From: a bacterium
GTDB taxonomy: Bacteria > Auribacterota > UBA3054
NCBI GenBank assembly: GCA_017444325.1
Contig: JAFSWV010000098.1
Coordinates: 1 to 12,639, forward strand
DNA: 12,639 nt
Direction: 5' to 3'
Part shown: positions 6,455-12,639 of the stretch, one piece after another
How positions within the stretch are numbered: the first letter of the stretch is position 1
Layout: each line of letters opens with the position of its first letter
Position numbers and translations under genes: made by a program
The notes under the pieces: generated by a model
Told to the model about the DNA's origin: nothing
Databases searched by the model: none
What the model saw: only the letters and a program-made list of their open reading frames with translations

Positions 6455-6590
6455 TTTTTTTGTGATGGGGGTGCTGCGCATACCCCGTCGCTCACGGACT
6501 ACGCGTGTATGGCTTTGATTTGCGTCCTCCGTGAGTTCGCTTTGGGGTACGCGCGTCACCCCCCTCCCCTAATTCAGATTCCATTTTTTT
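6451..6590. repeat. Direct repeat TCCATTTTTTT, tRNA 3' end and between the hairpins
   Basis: TCCATTTTTTT occurs at 6451-6461 (tRNA discriminator, CCA and T-run) and again at 6580-6590, 129 bases on. The hairpin cores are 131 bases apart, so the repeat unit is tRNA-terminus plus hairpin, duplicated in tandem. The second copy may be a relic of duplication, or of insertion at the tRNA 3' end. Confidence 0.5.
6467..6563 (+). repeat. Long hairpin element, copy 1 (downstream of tRNA-Thr)
   Basis: A 97-base near-complete palindrome. Outer stem: GGGGGTG (6467-6473) with CACCCCC (6557-6563), then GCGC with GCGC, then TACCCC (6481-6486) with GGGGTA (6544-6549). After an internal loop, CTCACGGA (6491-6498) pairs with TCCGTGAG (6528-6535), and ACGC (6501-6504) with GCGT (6522-6525), leaving a 17-base tip. 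No reading frame or clean T-tract follows on either strand. Copy 2 begins 136 bases downstream. I do not recognise the family. It could be a structured RNA, a palindromic repeat family or a bidirectional terminator. Confidence 0.75.
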
Positions 6591-6602
6591 ACTGAAATTT
6601 TC

Positions 6603-6690
6603 GGGCCGCATATACCCCCCGCTCACGGACTACGCGTGCGTGGCCGTGATTTGCGTCCTCCGTGAGTTCGCTAAGGGGTATGTGCGGCCC
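6603..6690 (+). repeat. Long hairpin element, copy 2 (downstream of coaD)
   Basis: GGGCCGCA (6603-6610) pairs with TGCGGCCC (6683-6690), followed by a further run to TATACCCC/GGGGTATG, then CTCACGGA (6622-6629) with TCCGTGAG (6659-6666) and ACGC (6632-6635) with GCGT (6653-6656). The core at 6620-6680 matches 6489-6549 of copy 1 at 55 of 61 positions without gaps, while the outer stem sequence is quite different but still pairs perfectly. At the tip, one A-T pair of copy 1 is G-C here. It lies 26 bases beyond the coaD stop, facing the tRNA copy. Confidence 0.75.
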
Positions 6691-6715
6691 CAAATGATTC
6701 TATGTTGGCAAAAGC

Positions 6716-7210
6716 TTATTTTTTATTAAACTTTTTGTATAAGGCGGCGGCGGCGGGGGGCGGGACCATTTCGTCGACTTTGCCGCCTAAGAGCGCGATC
6801 TCTTTGACGTTGGTGGAGCTGATGTAGGCGAGGTCTTCCCTTGTCATCAAAAAGACGGCTTCGAGGTCTTTGTTCATTCTTCGGTTGGTTAAGGCCATTT
6901 GGAATTCGAATTCGAAGTCGGTCATGGCTCTCAAGCCTCTGACGACGGCGACGGCTTTCTTTTCTTTGGCCCAGTCAACGAGCAGCGTTTCGAAGATCTC
7001 GGCTTTGACGTTGGGGATGTCTTTGACGACTTCCTTGACGAGATTGAGGCGTTCTCTGGGAGTGAAGAGCGTCTTTTTATGCACGGCGTCGGCGACGCCG
7101 ACGATGATCTCGTCGAATATCTTGGCGGCTCTTAGAATGACGTCCAGGTGCCCGTTGGTAATGGGGTCGAAGGTGCCGGCGTACACGGCGCGTCTAATTT
7201 TTTCTTTCAT
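6716..7210 (-). CDS. coaD: Phosphopantetheine adenylyltransferase
   Basis: CoaD transfers AMP from ATP to 4'-phosphopantetheine, making dephospho-CoA, the penultimate and rate-controlling step of CoA synthesis. The 164 residues match the family. The nucleotidyltransferase motif GTFDPITNGH (12-21) supplies the TxGH catalytic histidine (H21). VRGLR (90-94) and ISSTNVKEIA (130-139) are the substrate and ATP-binding signatures; many homologues have a serine where this has T132. The start overlaps the rsmD stop as ATGA, with a strong GAGGAGGAAGA inside the rsmD end. The rsmD-coaD pairing is common in bacteria. It is the last gene of the large operon and is followed by hairpin copy 2. Confidence 0.97.
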   Translation of the reverse strand: MKEKIRRAVYAGTFDPITNGHLDVILRAAKIFDEIIVGVADAVHKKTLFTPRERLNLVKEVVKDIPNVKAEIFETLLVDWAKEKKAVAVVRGLRAMTDFEFEFQMALTNRRMNKDLEAVFLMTREDLAYISSTNVKEIALLGGKVDEMVPPPAAAALYKKFNKK

Positions 7211-7788
7211 TCTTCCTCCTCGCTCTTAAAAGAGCCTATGCGGCCGAAAAGGCTAACCTGGGCTTTGCCGTAACTTATGGAGCGGTAGCAGCGCCAGGAG
7301 CAGATCTCCGTATCTTTAGCGCATTTCACGGTTTCATCGTGTTCTATTATAACAATCGTGTCGTCATTTGCGAAAGAGGAGCCGTCGATGGCCTCCAAAA
7401 GCTTGGGGATATCCACTTCCCGATACGGCGGATCGGCGTAGATGAGATCAACTGGGTATCCGGTCGCGTTTTTAAGGACGTCCCAGACGTCGGCTCTCCA
7501 GACGGTCGCCTTGTCGTCGGCGCCCAGGCGTTTGACGTTGGCGGTTAAGCAGCGCAAAGCTTCCGGCGCCCTCTCCACCATGATGGCGCTCTTGGCGCCG
7601 CGGGAAATGCACTCAAGCCCTATGGCGCCGCAGCCGGAGTAGAGGTCGAGGACCTTTTTGCCGGGGAGCCAGGTGTGCAGAATGTTGAAAACGGAAGTTC
7701 TGACGCGGTCGGAAGTCGGCCTTACTTCGCGGCCTTCCGGCGTCTCCAGGAGTTTTCCCTTGTATAATCCCGTGATGATTCTAGGCAT
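7207..7788 (-). CDS. rsmD: 16S rRNA guanine-N2 methyltransferase RsmD
   Basis: SAM-dependent methyltransferase that modifies G966 (E. coli numbering) of 16S rRNA during 30S assembly. 193 residues, the usual size. N-terminal MPRIITGLYKGKLL and RPTSDRVRTSVFNIL (23-37) are typical of the family. The SAM-binding motif is LDLYSGCGAIGLE (47-59). The catalytic motif IV is ADPPY (118-122), the DPPY form used for exocyclic amino groups. The C-terminus is acidic (SEEEE). It overlaps the phosphatase gene by eight bases and coaD by four, so translation is likely coupled. Confidence 0.95.
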   Translation of the reverse strand: MPRIITGLYKGKLLETPEGREVRPTSDRVRTSVFNILHTWLPGKKVLDLYSGCGAIGLECISRGAKSAIMVERAPEALRCLTANVKRLGADDKATVWRADVWDVLKNATGYPVDLIYADPPYREVDIPKLLEAIDGSSFANDDTIVIIEHDETVKCAKDTEICSWRCYRSISYGKAQVSLFGRIGSFKSEEEE

Positions 7789-8635
7789 CTTTTACTTCGT
7801 TTCCCAAATAGCGGACGGTTAGCATGGTGATGTCGTCGGACTGCGGGGCGCCGGCGGCGAAGGCGGAAACGTCGTTCCAGACTTCATTGATTATGCCCTG
7901 GCAGCTGAGATTGTCCTTGTTCTGCAGGAAAGCGTGGAGTTTTTCGTCGCCGTACATTTTCCCTTCCGCGCTGAAAGCTTCCGTGACGCCGTCGGTGTAC
8001 AAGAAGATGGTGTCCTTGGGCTTCAGGACGATGTAGTCGTCGTGGTATTCGAGGTCCGGGCTCATGCCGACCAAAGAGCCGTTGTTGGAGCGCAGAAATT
8101 CCGCGCTGCCGTCCTCTTTCATGATGACGGGCGGGTTGTGGCCGCCGTTGCAGTAGGCCATCGTGCCGCTGCGCAGATTTATGACGGCGCAGAAAAGCGT
8201 AACGAACATGCAGCTCTCGTTGCTGGCGGAGCGGTCCTTGTTGATGTGGTCAAGGATGGCCGCAGGCGAGGCGTTGTAGCGCGCCACCGACCTTAAGAGC
8301 GTCTGGACGACCGCCATGTAGAGGGCCGCGGAAATGCCTTTGCCCGAGACGTCGCCCATGCAGATGCAGAGATGGCTGCGGTCCACGAAGAAGACGTTGT
8401 AAAGGTCGCCGCCGACTGACAGGGCGGGGCAGAGGATGCCCGCCGTTTCGATCCTCGGCTCGTTAGCGTTCACCCTTTCGAGCTTCGGCAGAAGGCCGCG
8501 CTGGATGTCAGAGGCGATCTGCAGTTCGCCCTGCAGACGCTTCTTTTCCTCTTCCGCCTGGTCGAGCCTTTTGGCGGCTAGGCGGACCTTCTTGAAGTAG
8601 CGGTAAACGTCGGTTATGAATTTCGTAAAACGCAT
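7781..8635 (-). CDS. SpoIIE/RsbU-type PP2C serine phosphatase
   Basis: 284-residue PPM-family protein phosphatase; relatives dephosphorylate anti-anti-sigma factors in partner-switching stress pathways. A basic, coiled-coil N-terminus (about 15-46) joins directly to the catalytic domain by an RsbU-like ASDIQRGLLP linker. The four metal-binding aspartates all appear present: D77 in VGGDLYN, D95 in GDVSGKG, D215 in YTDGV and D268 in SDDIT, so it should be active. The usual GGDFYD motif reads GGDLYN; the changed residue (N80) is not one of the four. There is no PAS, GAF, HAMP or membrane segment, so the signal may come through the coiled coil. Its ATG abuts the rnd stop (TAAATG). No STAS-domain or anti-sigma partner is in the window. 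Confidence 0.88.
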   Translation of the reverse strand: MRFTKFITDVYRYFKKVRLAAKRLDQAEEEKKRLQGELQIASDIQRGLLPKLERVNANEPRIETAGILCPALSVGGDLYNVFFVDRSHLCICMGDVSGKGISAALYMAVVQTLLRSVARYNASPAAILDHINKDRSASNESCMFVTLFCAVINLRSGTMAYCNGGHNPPVIMKEDGSAEFLRSNNGSLVGMSPDLEYHDDYIVLKPKDTIFLYTDGVTEAFSAEGKMYGDEKLHAFLQNKDNLSCQGIINEVWNDVSAFAAGAPQSDDITMLTVRYLGNEVKDA

Positions 8636-9880
8636 TTATTTTTTCCTGCCCCAAACGGGCAGATTTTCAAGTTCGTTTGAGAAAGCGGCGCGCTGCCAGT
8701 CTCTCGTGTCTTCCTGAGGATCGTTGAATTCCGCTTTCCTTTTCTCCGGGTATAAGGAAAGTCTTTCCAGAGAAGAGGAGGGCCAGATCAAAGAAGGCTC
8801 GAGATGCAGTTCCTCGCCTTTCTTGACGCGCCAGTCTTTCAGCTTGCCCATTCTCTCCATGGAGGAGCGCCGCCAGATTGGCAGTTCTTTTTTGAATTCC
8901 ACCACTACGAGAGGCGGGAGTTTTTCCGCCGCTCTCAAAGTTTCCCTCAGCTCCTGCCCGTGGTGGCGCAGAAAGAAGGGGCCCAGCCCCGTGACCTTGG
9001 CGAGGTCGCACCTTGGGTTCCTGGCGAGGTGGAACATCGTCTGCGAGCCTAAGACCTTAAAAGGCGGCCGGTGGCGGCGCAGCGCGATTTTTTCCCGCAT
9101 CTGGAAGAGCGAACGGAAAATGGCAAGCTCCTTAGGTGAAAGGGCGTGCCAGCCTTTGATGATCGAGAAGGCCAGTTCGTCCGGCAGCGGTTCCTTGAAG
9201 CGCATTCTCGCCATGCGTTCCGATTCCTCCGCGACCCAGGAAAGGCGGCCTTGCTTTTTAAGCAGCGCTTTCTGGCGCTTCGCGAGCTTTATGAGGTAGG
9301 CGATGTCGTTCACGGCGTAGCGCAGCGCCTCGTCGGGCAAAGGTCGCTCGCCCCAGTTCATCTGCTGGAGCTTCTTGTCTTTCACGATGTCGATGCCGAG
9401 GTATTCCTTGATGACGGCGCCGAGGCCGGTGTGCGTCGAGCCCAAAAACTGAGCCGCGATGGCTGTGTCAAAGATGTTTTTGACTTCCGCATGGTAGTCC
9501 CTGAAGAGGGAGCGCATGTCGTAGTCGCAGGAGTGGAAGATCTTTTCGATGTTTTCGTCGCCGAAGAGGTCTCTCAAAAGCTCGCCGTCGCCCACGGCCT
9601 CAGGATCCACTATGAAGTGGTAGCCCGGGCAGCCGAGCTGGATGAGACAGATCGATTCGGGGTAATAGTGCAGGCTGTTGGCTTCCAGATCGACTGCTAT
9701 GGAAGGGTTCTCCTTCAGGATGGCGGCGGCTTTCTGCCATTCGTCGTAAGTCCTGACGTAGATGAAATCGTGTTCCGGAGTGAAAGACTGGCCCCTTAAG
9801 CCGGCCAGGAACGCGCGGAAGGAATTGAGGTTTTCCCTCGCGGCGGACCTTATCACTCTAAAGCATGTTGACAATCTCAT
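8636..9880 (-). CDS. rnd: Ribonuclease D-like 3'-5' exonuclease with HRDC domain
   Basis: DEDDy-family exonuclease that trims 3' ends of tRNA precursors and other structured RNAs. The catalytic set is D64/E66 (VDLEA), D121 (in HSCDYDMRSL) and Y188-x3-D192 (YAVND). One HRDC domain follows at about 247-315 (LSPKELAIFRSLFQMREKIA through a TGLGPFF turn). E. coli RNase D has two; the last 95 residues here are basic and tryptophan-rich and may hold a diverged second copy. The 35-residue lead before the exonuclease is basic. The ATG at 9880 has AGGA six bases upstream and overlaps the waaA end by 23 bases. Exonuclease assignment is secure; the exact RNA target is inferred. Confidence 0.9.
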   Translation of the reverse strand: MRLSTCFRVIRSAARENLNSFRAFLAGLRGQSFTPEHDFIYVRTYDEWQKAAAILKENPSIAVDLEANSLHYYPESICLIQLGCPGYHFIVDPEAVGDGELLRDLFGDENIEKIFHSCDYDMRSLFRDYHAEVKNIFDTAIAAQFLGSTHTGLGAVIKEYLGIDIVKDKKLQQMNWGERPLPDEALRYAVNDIAYLIKLAKRQKALLKKQGRLSWVAEESERMARMRFKEPLPDELAFSIIKGWHALSPKELAIFRSLFQMREKIALRRHRPPFKVLGSQTMFHLARNPRCDLAKVTGLGPFFLRHHGQELRETLRAAEKLPPLVVVEFKKELPIWRRSSMERMGKLKDWRVKKGEELHLEPSLIWPSSSLERLSLYPEKRKAEFNDPQEDTRDWQRAAFSNELENLPVWGRKK

Positions 9881-11162
9881 CAGCTATCCTTGCGGTTACT
9901 CCCTGCTGGGTGCGGATGTAGGCCTGGCCTCTCTCGACAAGGTCGAAAGCGCGCTTGTGGTCGCTTAGGATCTCGCAGACCTTCTCTTTCAACTGCCAGG
10001 CGTCCTGGGCGATTTCGGAACCGCCTCTTTGGGCCAGTACGTCCGCTATGCCCCTGAAGTTTCTGGTGTGCGGGCCGTACAGCGTCGGGCGGCCCAGAGC
10101 CACCGGCTCCAGCATATTCTGCCCGCCGCCGGGAGAGAACATCGATTTCCCGACGTAGGCGATGGAGCTCAGAGTGTAGAAGCGTTTCAGTTCGCCGATA
10201 GTATCGACGATGAAGACTTCCTTCTTGGGGTCGGTGAATTTTTCGCCAAGCGAGCGCCTTCTCGGGATAAGCCCTCTCTTTCTGACTTCTTCCGCCATCG
10301 CTTCGCCGCGCTCCGGGTGGCGGGGCACCATGATGAGGCCGAGTTCCTTGTGCTCTCTTCTTATGAGCGAGAAGACGTCTAAGATCATGCCGTCCTCGCG
10401 GCCGGATTTCTCCAGCGCCGCGCCCAAAAGTATCTCGAAGTTCTCCGGCATGCCCAGTTCCTCTATGAGGGCCTGGTCGCGCGGCGCGGGCTCGTAGGCC
10501 GCCACCGAGTCGAACTTGATGTTGCCGTCGCAGCTGACCGTTTCGGCCCTGGCGCCCAAGCGCAGCAACCGCCTGGCGTCGCCCGGCGTCTGCATCATGC
10601 AGCGGTCGATGTTTCTAAGGACATCCCTGACGAAAAGCTTGATCCGGCCGTAGCCGTGGAAAGAGTTGTCGCTGAGGCGTCCGTTGGCCAGAAGAATGGG
10701 AACATGGCGTTTGGCCAGGCCCCAGATGAAGTTCGGCCAGATCTCGGTCTCCATGACGACGGCCGCGACGGGGTTCACGACTTTGATGACGTGCTCCATC
10801 GAGAAGTAGAATTCCGCCGGGAAGTAGATGAGCCCGTCTTCCGGCGGCAGCTTCTTCTGAGCGATCTCGTAGCCCGTGGCGGTCGTAACGGAGACGACAA
10901 ACCCGTACTTGTCCTTCAGCATCGGCCTGAGGACGTTCAAAAGCGTCAGCGTCAGGTTGAATTCGCCGACGGAGACCGCGTGGAACCAGATCCTCGGCTT
11001 GTCGGGGAGGCGTCTTTTCTGCTCTTTGGTCAGAAAGCCTAAGCGCTGCCAGAAGTTTACCCTGTGCTTTTTCTTGGACAGAAGCACCGGCAGCCAAATA
11101 GGGGAAGCCACCACCACCGTGGGAAGCAGGACCAGGTTGTATAACTTACTGTAATAAGACAT
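9858..11162 (-). CDS. waaA: 3-deoxy-D-manno-octulosonic acid (Kdo) transferase
   Basis: WaaA (KdtA) transfers Kdo from CMP-Kdo to lipid A precursor on the cytoplasmic face of the inner membrane, the first step of LPS core synthesis. 434 residues, normal length. An N-terminal membrane anchor (about 8-29) is followed by the GT-B fold. HAVSVGE (61-67) holds the catalytic glutamate E67. Other signatures are METEIWPN (137-144), NGRLSDNSF (160-168), GNIKFD (213-218), VPRHPER (279-285), DTIGEL (320-325) and GGQNMLEPVALGRP (346-359). Where many homologues read a GSTHEGEE-like loop, this has GAALEKSGRED (247-257). No clear ribosome binding site precedes the ATG at 11162. Its presence indicates an LPS-bearing outer membrane. 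Confidence 0.95.
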   Translation of the reverse strand: MSYYSKLYNLVLLPTVVVASPIWLPVLLSKKKHRVNFWQRLGFLTKEQKRRLPDKPRIWFHAVSVGEFNLTLTLLNVLRPMLKDKYGFVVSVTTATGYEIAQKKLPPEDGLIYFPAEFYFSMEHVIKVVNPVAAVVMETEIWPNFIWGLAKRHVPILLANGRLSDNSFHGYGRIKLFVRDVLRNIDRCMMQTPGDARRLLRLGARAETVSCDGNIKFDSVAAYEPAPRDQALIEELGMPENFEILLGAALEKSGREDGMILDVFSLIRREHKELGLIMVPRHPERGEAMAEEVRKRGLIPRRRSLGEKFTDPKKEVFIVDTIGELKRFYTLSSIAYVGKSMFSPGGGQNMLEPVALGRPTLYGPHTRNFRGIADVLAQRGGSEIAQDAWQLKEKVCEILSDHKRAFDLVERGQAYIRTQQGVTARIADEIVNML

Positions 11163-11169
11163 TTGAGTT

Positions 11170-11178
11170 ATTATATCA
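11170..11178 (-). promoter_or_regulatory. Possible extended -10 promoter giving a leaderless waaA mRNA
   Basis: TGATATAAT on the minus strand fits TGnTATAAT, with no good -35. Only seven bases separate it from the waaA ATG, so transcription would begin at or next to the start codon. This would fit the lack of a Shine-Dalgarno sequence there. The alternative is read-through from the GNAT gene. Confidence 0.35.
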
Positions 11179-11189
11179 GAAGCCGGACC

Positions 11190-11681
11190 TCAAAGGACAT
11201 AAGTCATGACATAATCGTCCATAACGTAGCCGTCCCCAATGTCGGTGACGATCGCGTCGGTTATTGTGAAGCCCCAATTTTTGTAGGCCGCGATGGTGGG
11301 GAAGTTGTCCTTCTTGACGGTCAGGACGACGCGGTCCTTTCCGTTTTCCAGAGCGTATTTTTTGATCTTTTCGAAAGCTTTCCTGCCGAAGCCCTGGTTG
11401 CGGAATTCTCTGATCATGTAAAGCTTGGACAGAAAGAGATGGTCTTTTCGTAAAGCAAGCGCGGTGTAGCCTACGGTCTTTTCGCCGTCCCTGACGTAGA
11501 AGTAGGCGTAGTTCTCGTGCGCGATCTGATGATTCATCGCTTCTTCGGATTGGAACTTCTTGATCATGTGCTCCGTCTGGCCTTCAGGGAGTTTCGGCAG
11601 CCAGTGTTCGAGCCAGATGCTTTCCGCCAGCTTTGCCATTGCCTTAATGTCAGTTGCTTTCTCTAAAGTCACTTCACTCAT
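11190..11681 (-). CDS. GNAT family N-acetyltransferase
   Basis: 163-residue single-domain GNAT enzyme that would move acetyl from acetyl-CoA to an amine. The pyrophosphate-binding loop is RNQGFGR (94-100), after the beta-4 strand LFLSKLYM. The motif B region is TVKKDNFPTIAAYKNWGF (121-138), with the conserved Y133 that often acts as general acid. The C-terminus ends in GYVMDDYVM, a pattern I associate with many small uncharacterised GNATs. The substrate is unknown. It overlaps the dusB end by eight bases (ATGAGTGA), so the two are probably translated in series. It could act on a metabolite or a protein; nothing nearby decides this. Confidence 0.9.
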   Translation of the reverse strand: MSEVTLEKATDIKAMAKLAESIWLEHWLPKLPEGQTEHMIKKFQSEEAMNHQIAHENYAYFYVRDGEKTVGYTALALRKDHLFLSKLYMIREFRNQGFGRKAFEKIKKYALENGKDRVVLTVKKDNFPTIAAYKNWGFTITDAIVTDIGDGYVMDDYVMTYVL

Positions 11682-12639
11682 TTTCTTCTCCGAAAAATTC
11701 TTTGATTACGGCGGCGGCCTCCTCCGTGGAAGTCACGGCAACGATTCTGCGCCGGAATTCCGCGACGCCCAACTTTCCGCGCCCGTAGGCGCAGGCGATG
11801 CGGCGGATGTGCAGGCTTGCGCCCTTTTCTCCGTAAGTTTCTTTAAGGAGTTCGAGGTGCCGGAGGGCGAGCTCTCCTTTTTCCGGGTAGGAGGGATCGT
11901 CGATAAGAGTTCCGTCTTCGAGGTAGCGCGCCACTCTTCTGAAGAGCCAGGGCGCGCCCATGGCGGCCCGGCCGATCATGATGCCGTCGCAGCCCGTCGT
12001 GTCGATTATTTTATTCGCGCGCAAAGGATCGACGATGTCGCCGTTGGCGATGACAGGGACGTTCGGATCAATTTTTTTGACCGCCTTCACTACTCTGGCG
12101 ATCTCGTTCCAGTCGGCGGTCCCGGCGTAGCCCTGGGCTCTGGTCCGGCCGTGCACCGCGACGCATTGCGCGCCATTATCTACCATTCTGGCCGCGAACT
12201 CCGGCCCGTTGATGGAATTGGAATCCCAGCCGATCCTGATCTTCACCGTGAGCGGGATCGAGATGGCGTTCCTCACCGCTTTCACGATTTTGGCGGCGGT
12301 CTCCGGCTCCTTCATCAAGACCGCGCCGCCACCCGTTTTGACGACTTTGGAGACCGGGCAGCCCATGTTGATGTCTATGATTCCGGCGCCCAGCGCTTCC
12401 ATTTCGGAAGCGGCCGCGGGCATGAATTCCAGGTGAGAGCCGAACAGCTGCACAACGAGCGGATACTCGTTGCGGTCGCTCTTTAAAAGCGCTTTGGTCT
12501 TCTCATGCGCGTGGATGACGGAGTGACAGCTGATGAGCTCGGTATAGAAAAGCCCGCAGCCGCCCAGTTCCCTGACTATGCAGCGCATGGGATAATCGCT
12601 GTAGCCCGCCATGGGCGCCAGCGCGATAGGGGGAGAAAA
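11674..12639 (-). CDS. dusB: tRNA-dihydrouridine synthase, DusB-like (start beyond the right edge)
   Basis: Flavin enzyme that reduces uridines in tRNA D-loops, or at related positions, using NAD(P)H. 321 residues are visible. The frame remains open to the window edge and reads FSPPIALAPMAGYSDYPMR, so the ATG at 12612 is internal and the true start lies to the right. FMN and catalytic motifs: APMAG, then INMGCP with the catalytic cysteine (visible residue 94), VKIRIGWDS, VHGRTRAQGYAG, VIANGDI and GIMIGRAAMGAPWLF. These fit DusB better than DusA or DusC. It appears as the first visible gene of the long minus-strand operon and overlaps the GNAT gene by eight bases. Confidence 0.93.
   Translation of the reverse strand, partial: FSPPIALAPMAGYSDYPMRCIVRELGGCGLFYTELISCHSVIHAHEKTKALLKSDRNEYPLVVQLFGSHLEFMPAAASEMEALGAGIIDINMGCPVSKVVKTGGGAVLMKEPETAAKIVKAVRNAISIPLTVKIRIGWDSNSINGPEFAARMVDNGAQCVAVHGRTRAQGYAGTADWNEIARVVKAVKKIDPNVPVIANGDIVDPLRANKIIDTTGCDGIMIGRAAMGAPWLFRRVARYLEDGTLIDDPSYPEKGELALRHLELLKETYGEKGASLHIRRIACAYGRGKLGVAEFRRRIVAVTSTEEAAAVIKEFFGEENE

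Noticed and set aside
6467..6690. The paired hairpins as a CRISPR array
   Set aside because: There are only two units, each an internally palindromic structure of over 85 bases, with no short repeat-spacer periodicity and no cas genes nearby.
9146..9799. 217-residue plus-strand open frame opposite rnd
   Set aside because: Shadow of the RNase D reading frame, without any motif of its own.
11560..12486. 308-residue plus-strand open frame opposite dusB and the GNAT gene
   Set aside because: Antisense to two conserved enzymes; rich in Asp, Gly, Arg and Val, as expected from reversed GC-rich codons, with no recognisable motif.

Overview
The window is a compact, moderately GC-rich bacterial chromosome segment. 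Every gene left of 5110 and right of 6716 reads on the minus strand; a small plus-strand island (transporter plus tRNA-Thr) lies between. [FeFe]-hydrogenase maturases (HydG, HydF) point to an anaerobe, and WaaA (Kdo transferase) points to an LPS-bearing outer membrane, so the host is probably a strictly anaerobic diderm. Negativicutes, Synergistota or Elusimicrobiota would all fit; the sequence alone does not let me choose.

Layout. 1-694: N-terminal part of clpB, which runs off the left edge. 695-954: a 260-base regulatory gap with a textbook sigma-54 (-24/-12) element for clpB and several short repeats. 955-5110: hydrogenase-maturation block on the minus strand, in transcription order hydG, an AAA_14/DUF4143 ATPase, hydF, and a 52-residue two-helix membrane protein whose start overlaps the hydF stop. 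A nested palindrome between hydG and the ATPase gene looks like the hydG terminator, and the -35 of a new promoter overlaps its foot. The ATPase gene therefore looks like an insertion that splits hydG from hydF transcriptionally. 5111-5231: divergent promoters. 5232-6320: AI-2E/PerM-family transporter. 6379-6454: tRNA-Thr(CGT) with its own promoter. 6455-6715: no gene, but two tandem long hairpins with a 61-base core that is 55/61 identical and with stems that covary. 6716-12639: a tightly packed minus-strand operon, in transcription order dusB (partial), GNAT acetyltransferase, waaA, rnd, SpoIIE/PP2C phosphatase, rsmD, coaD. Its junctions overlap by 4-23 bases or abut, except in front of waaA.

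How the genes work together. HydG makes the Fe(CO)(CN) synthon and HydF is the scaffold/GTPase that delivers the assembled subcluster to the hydrogenase; HydE and the hydrogenase itself are not here. The large operon is mostly housekeeping: tRNA modification (DusB), RNA trimming (RNase D), 16S rRNA methylation (RsmD), CoA synthesis (CoaD) and LPS core (WaaA), with a stress-type phosphatase embedded in it. The most unusual signals are the paired covarying hairpins after tRNA-Thr, the sigma-54 promoter of clpB, and the membrane microprotein coupled to hydF.
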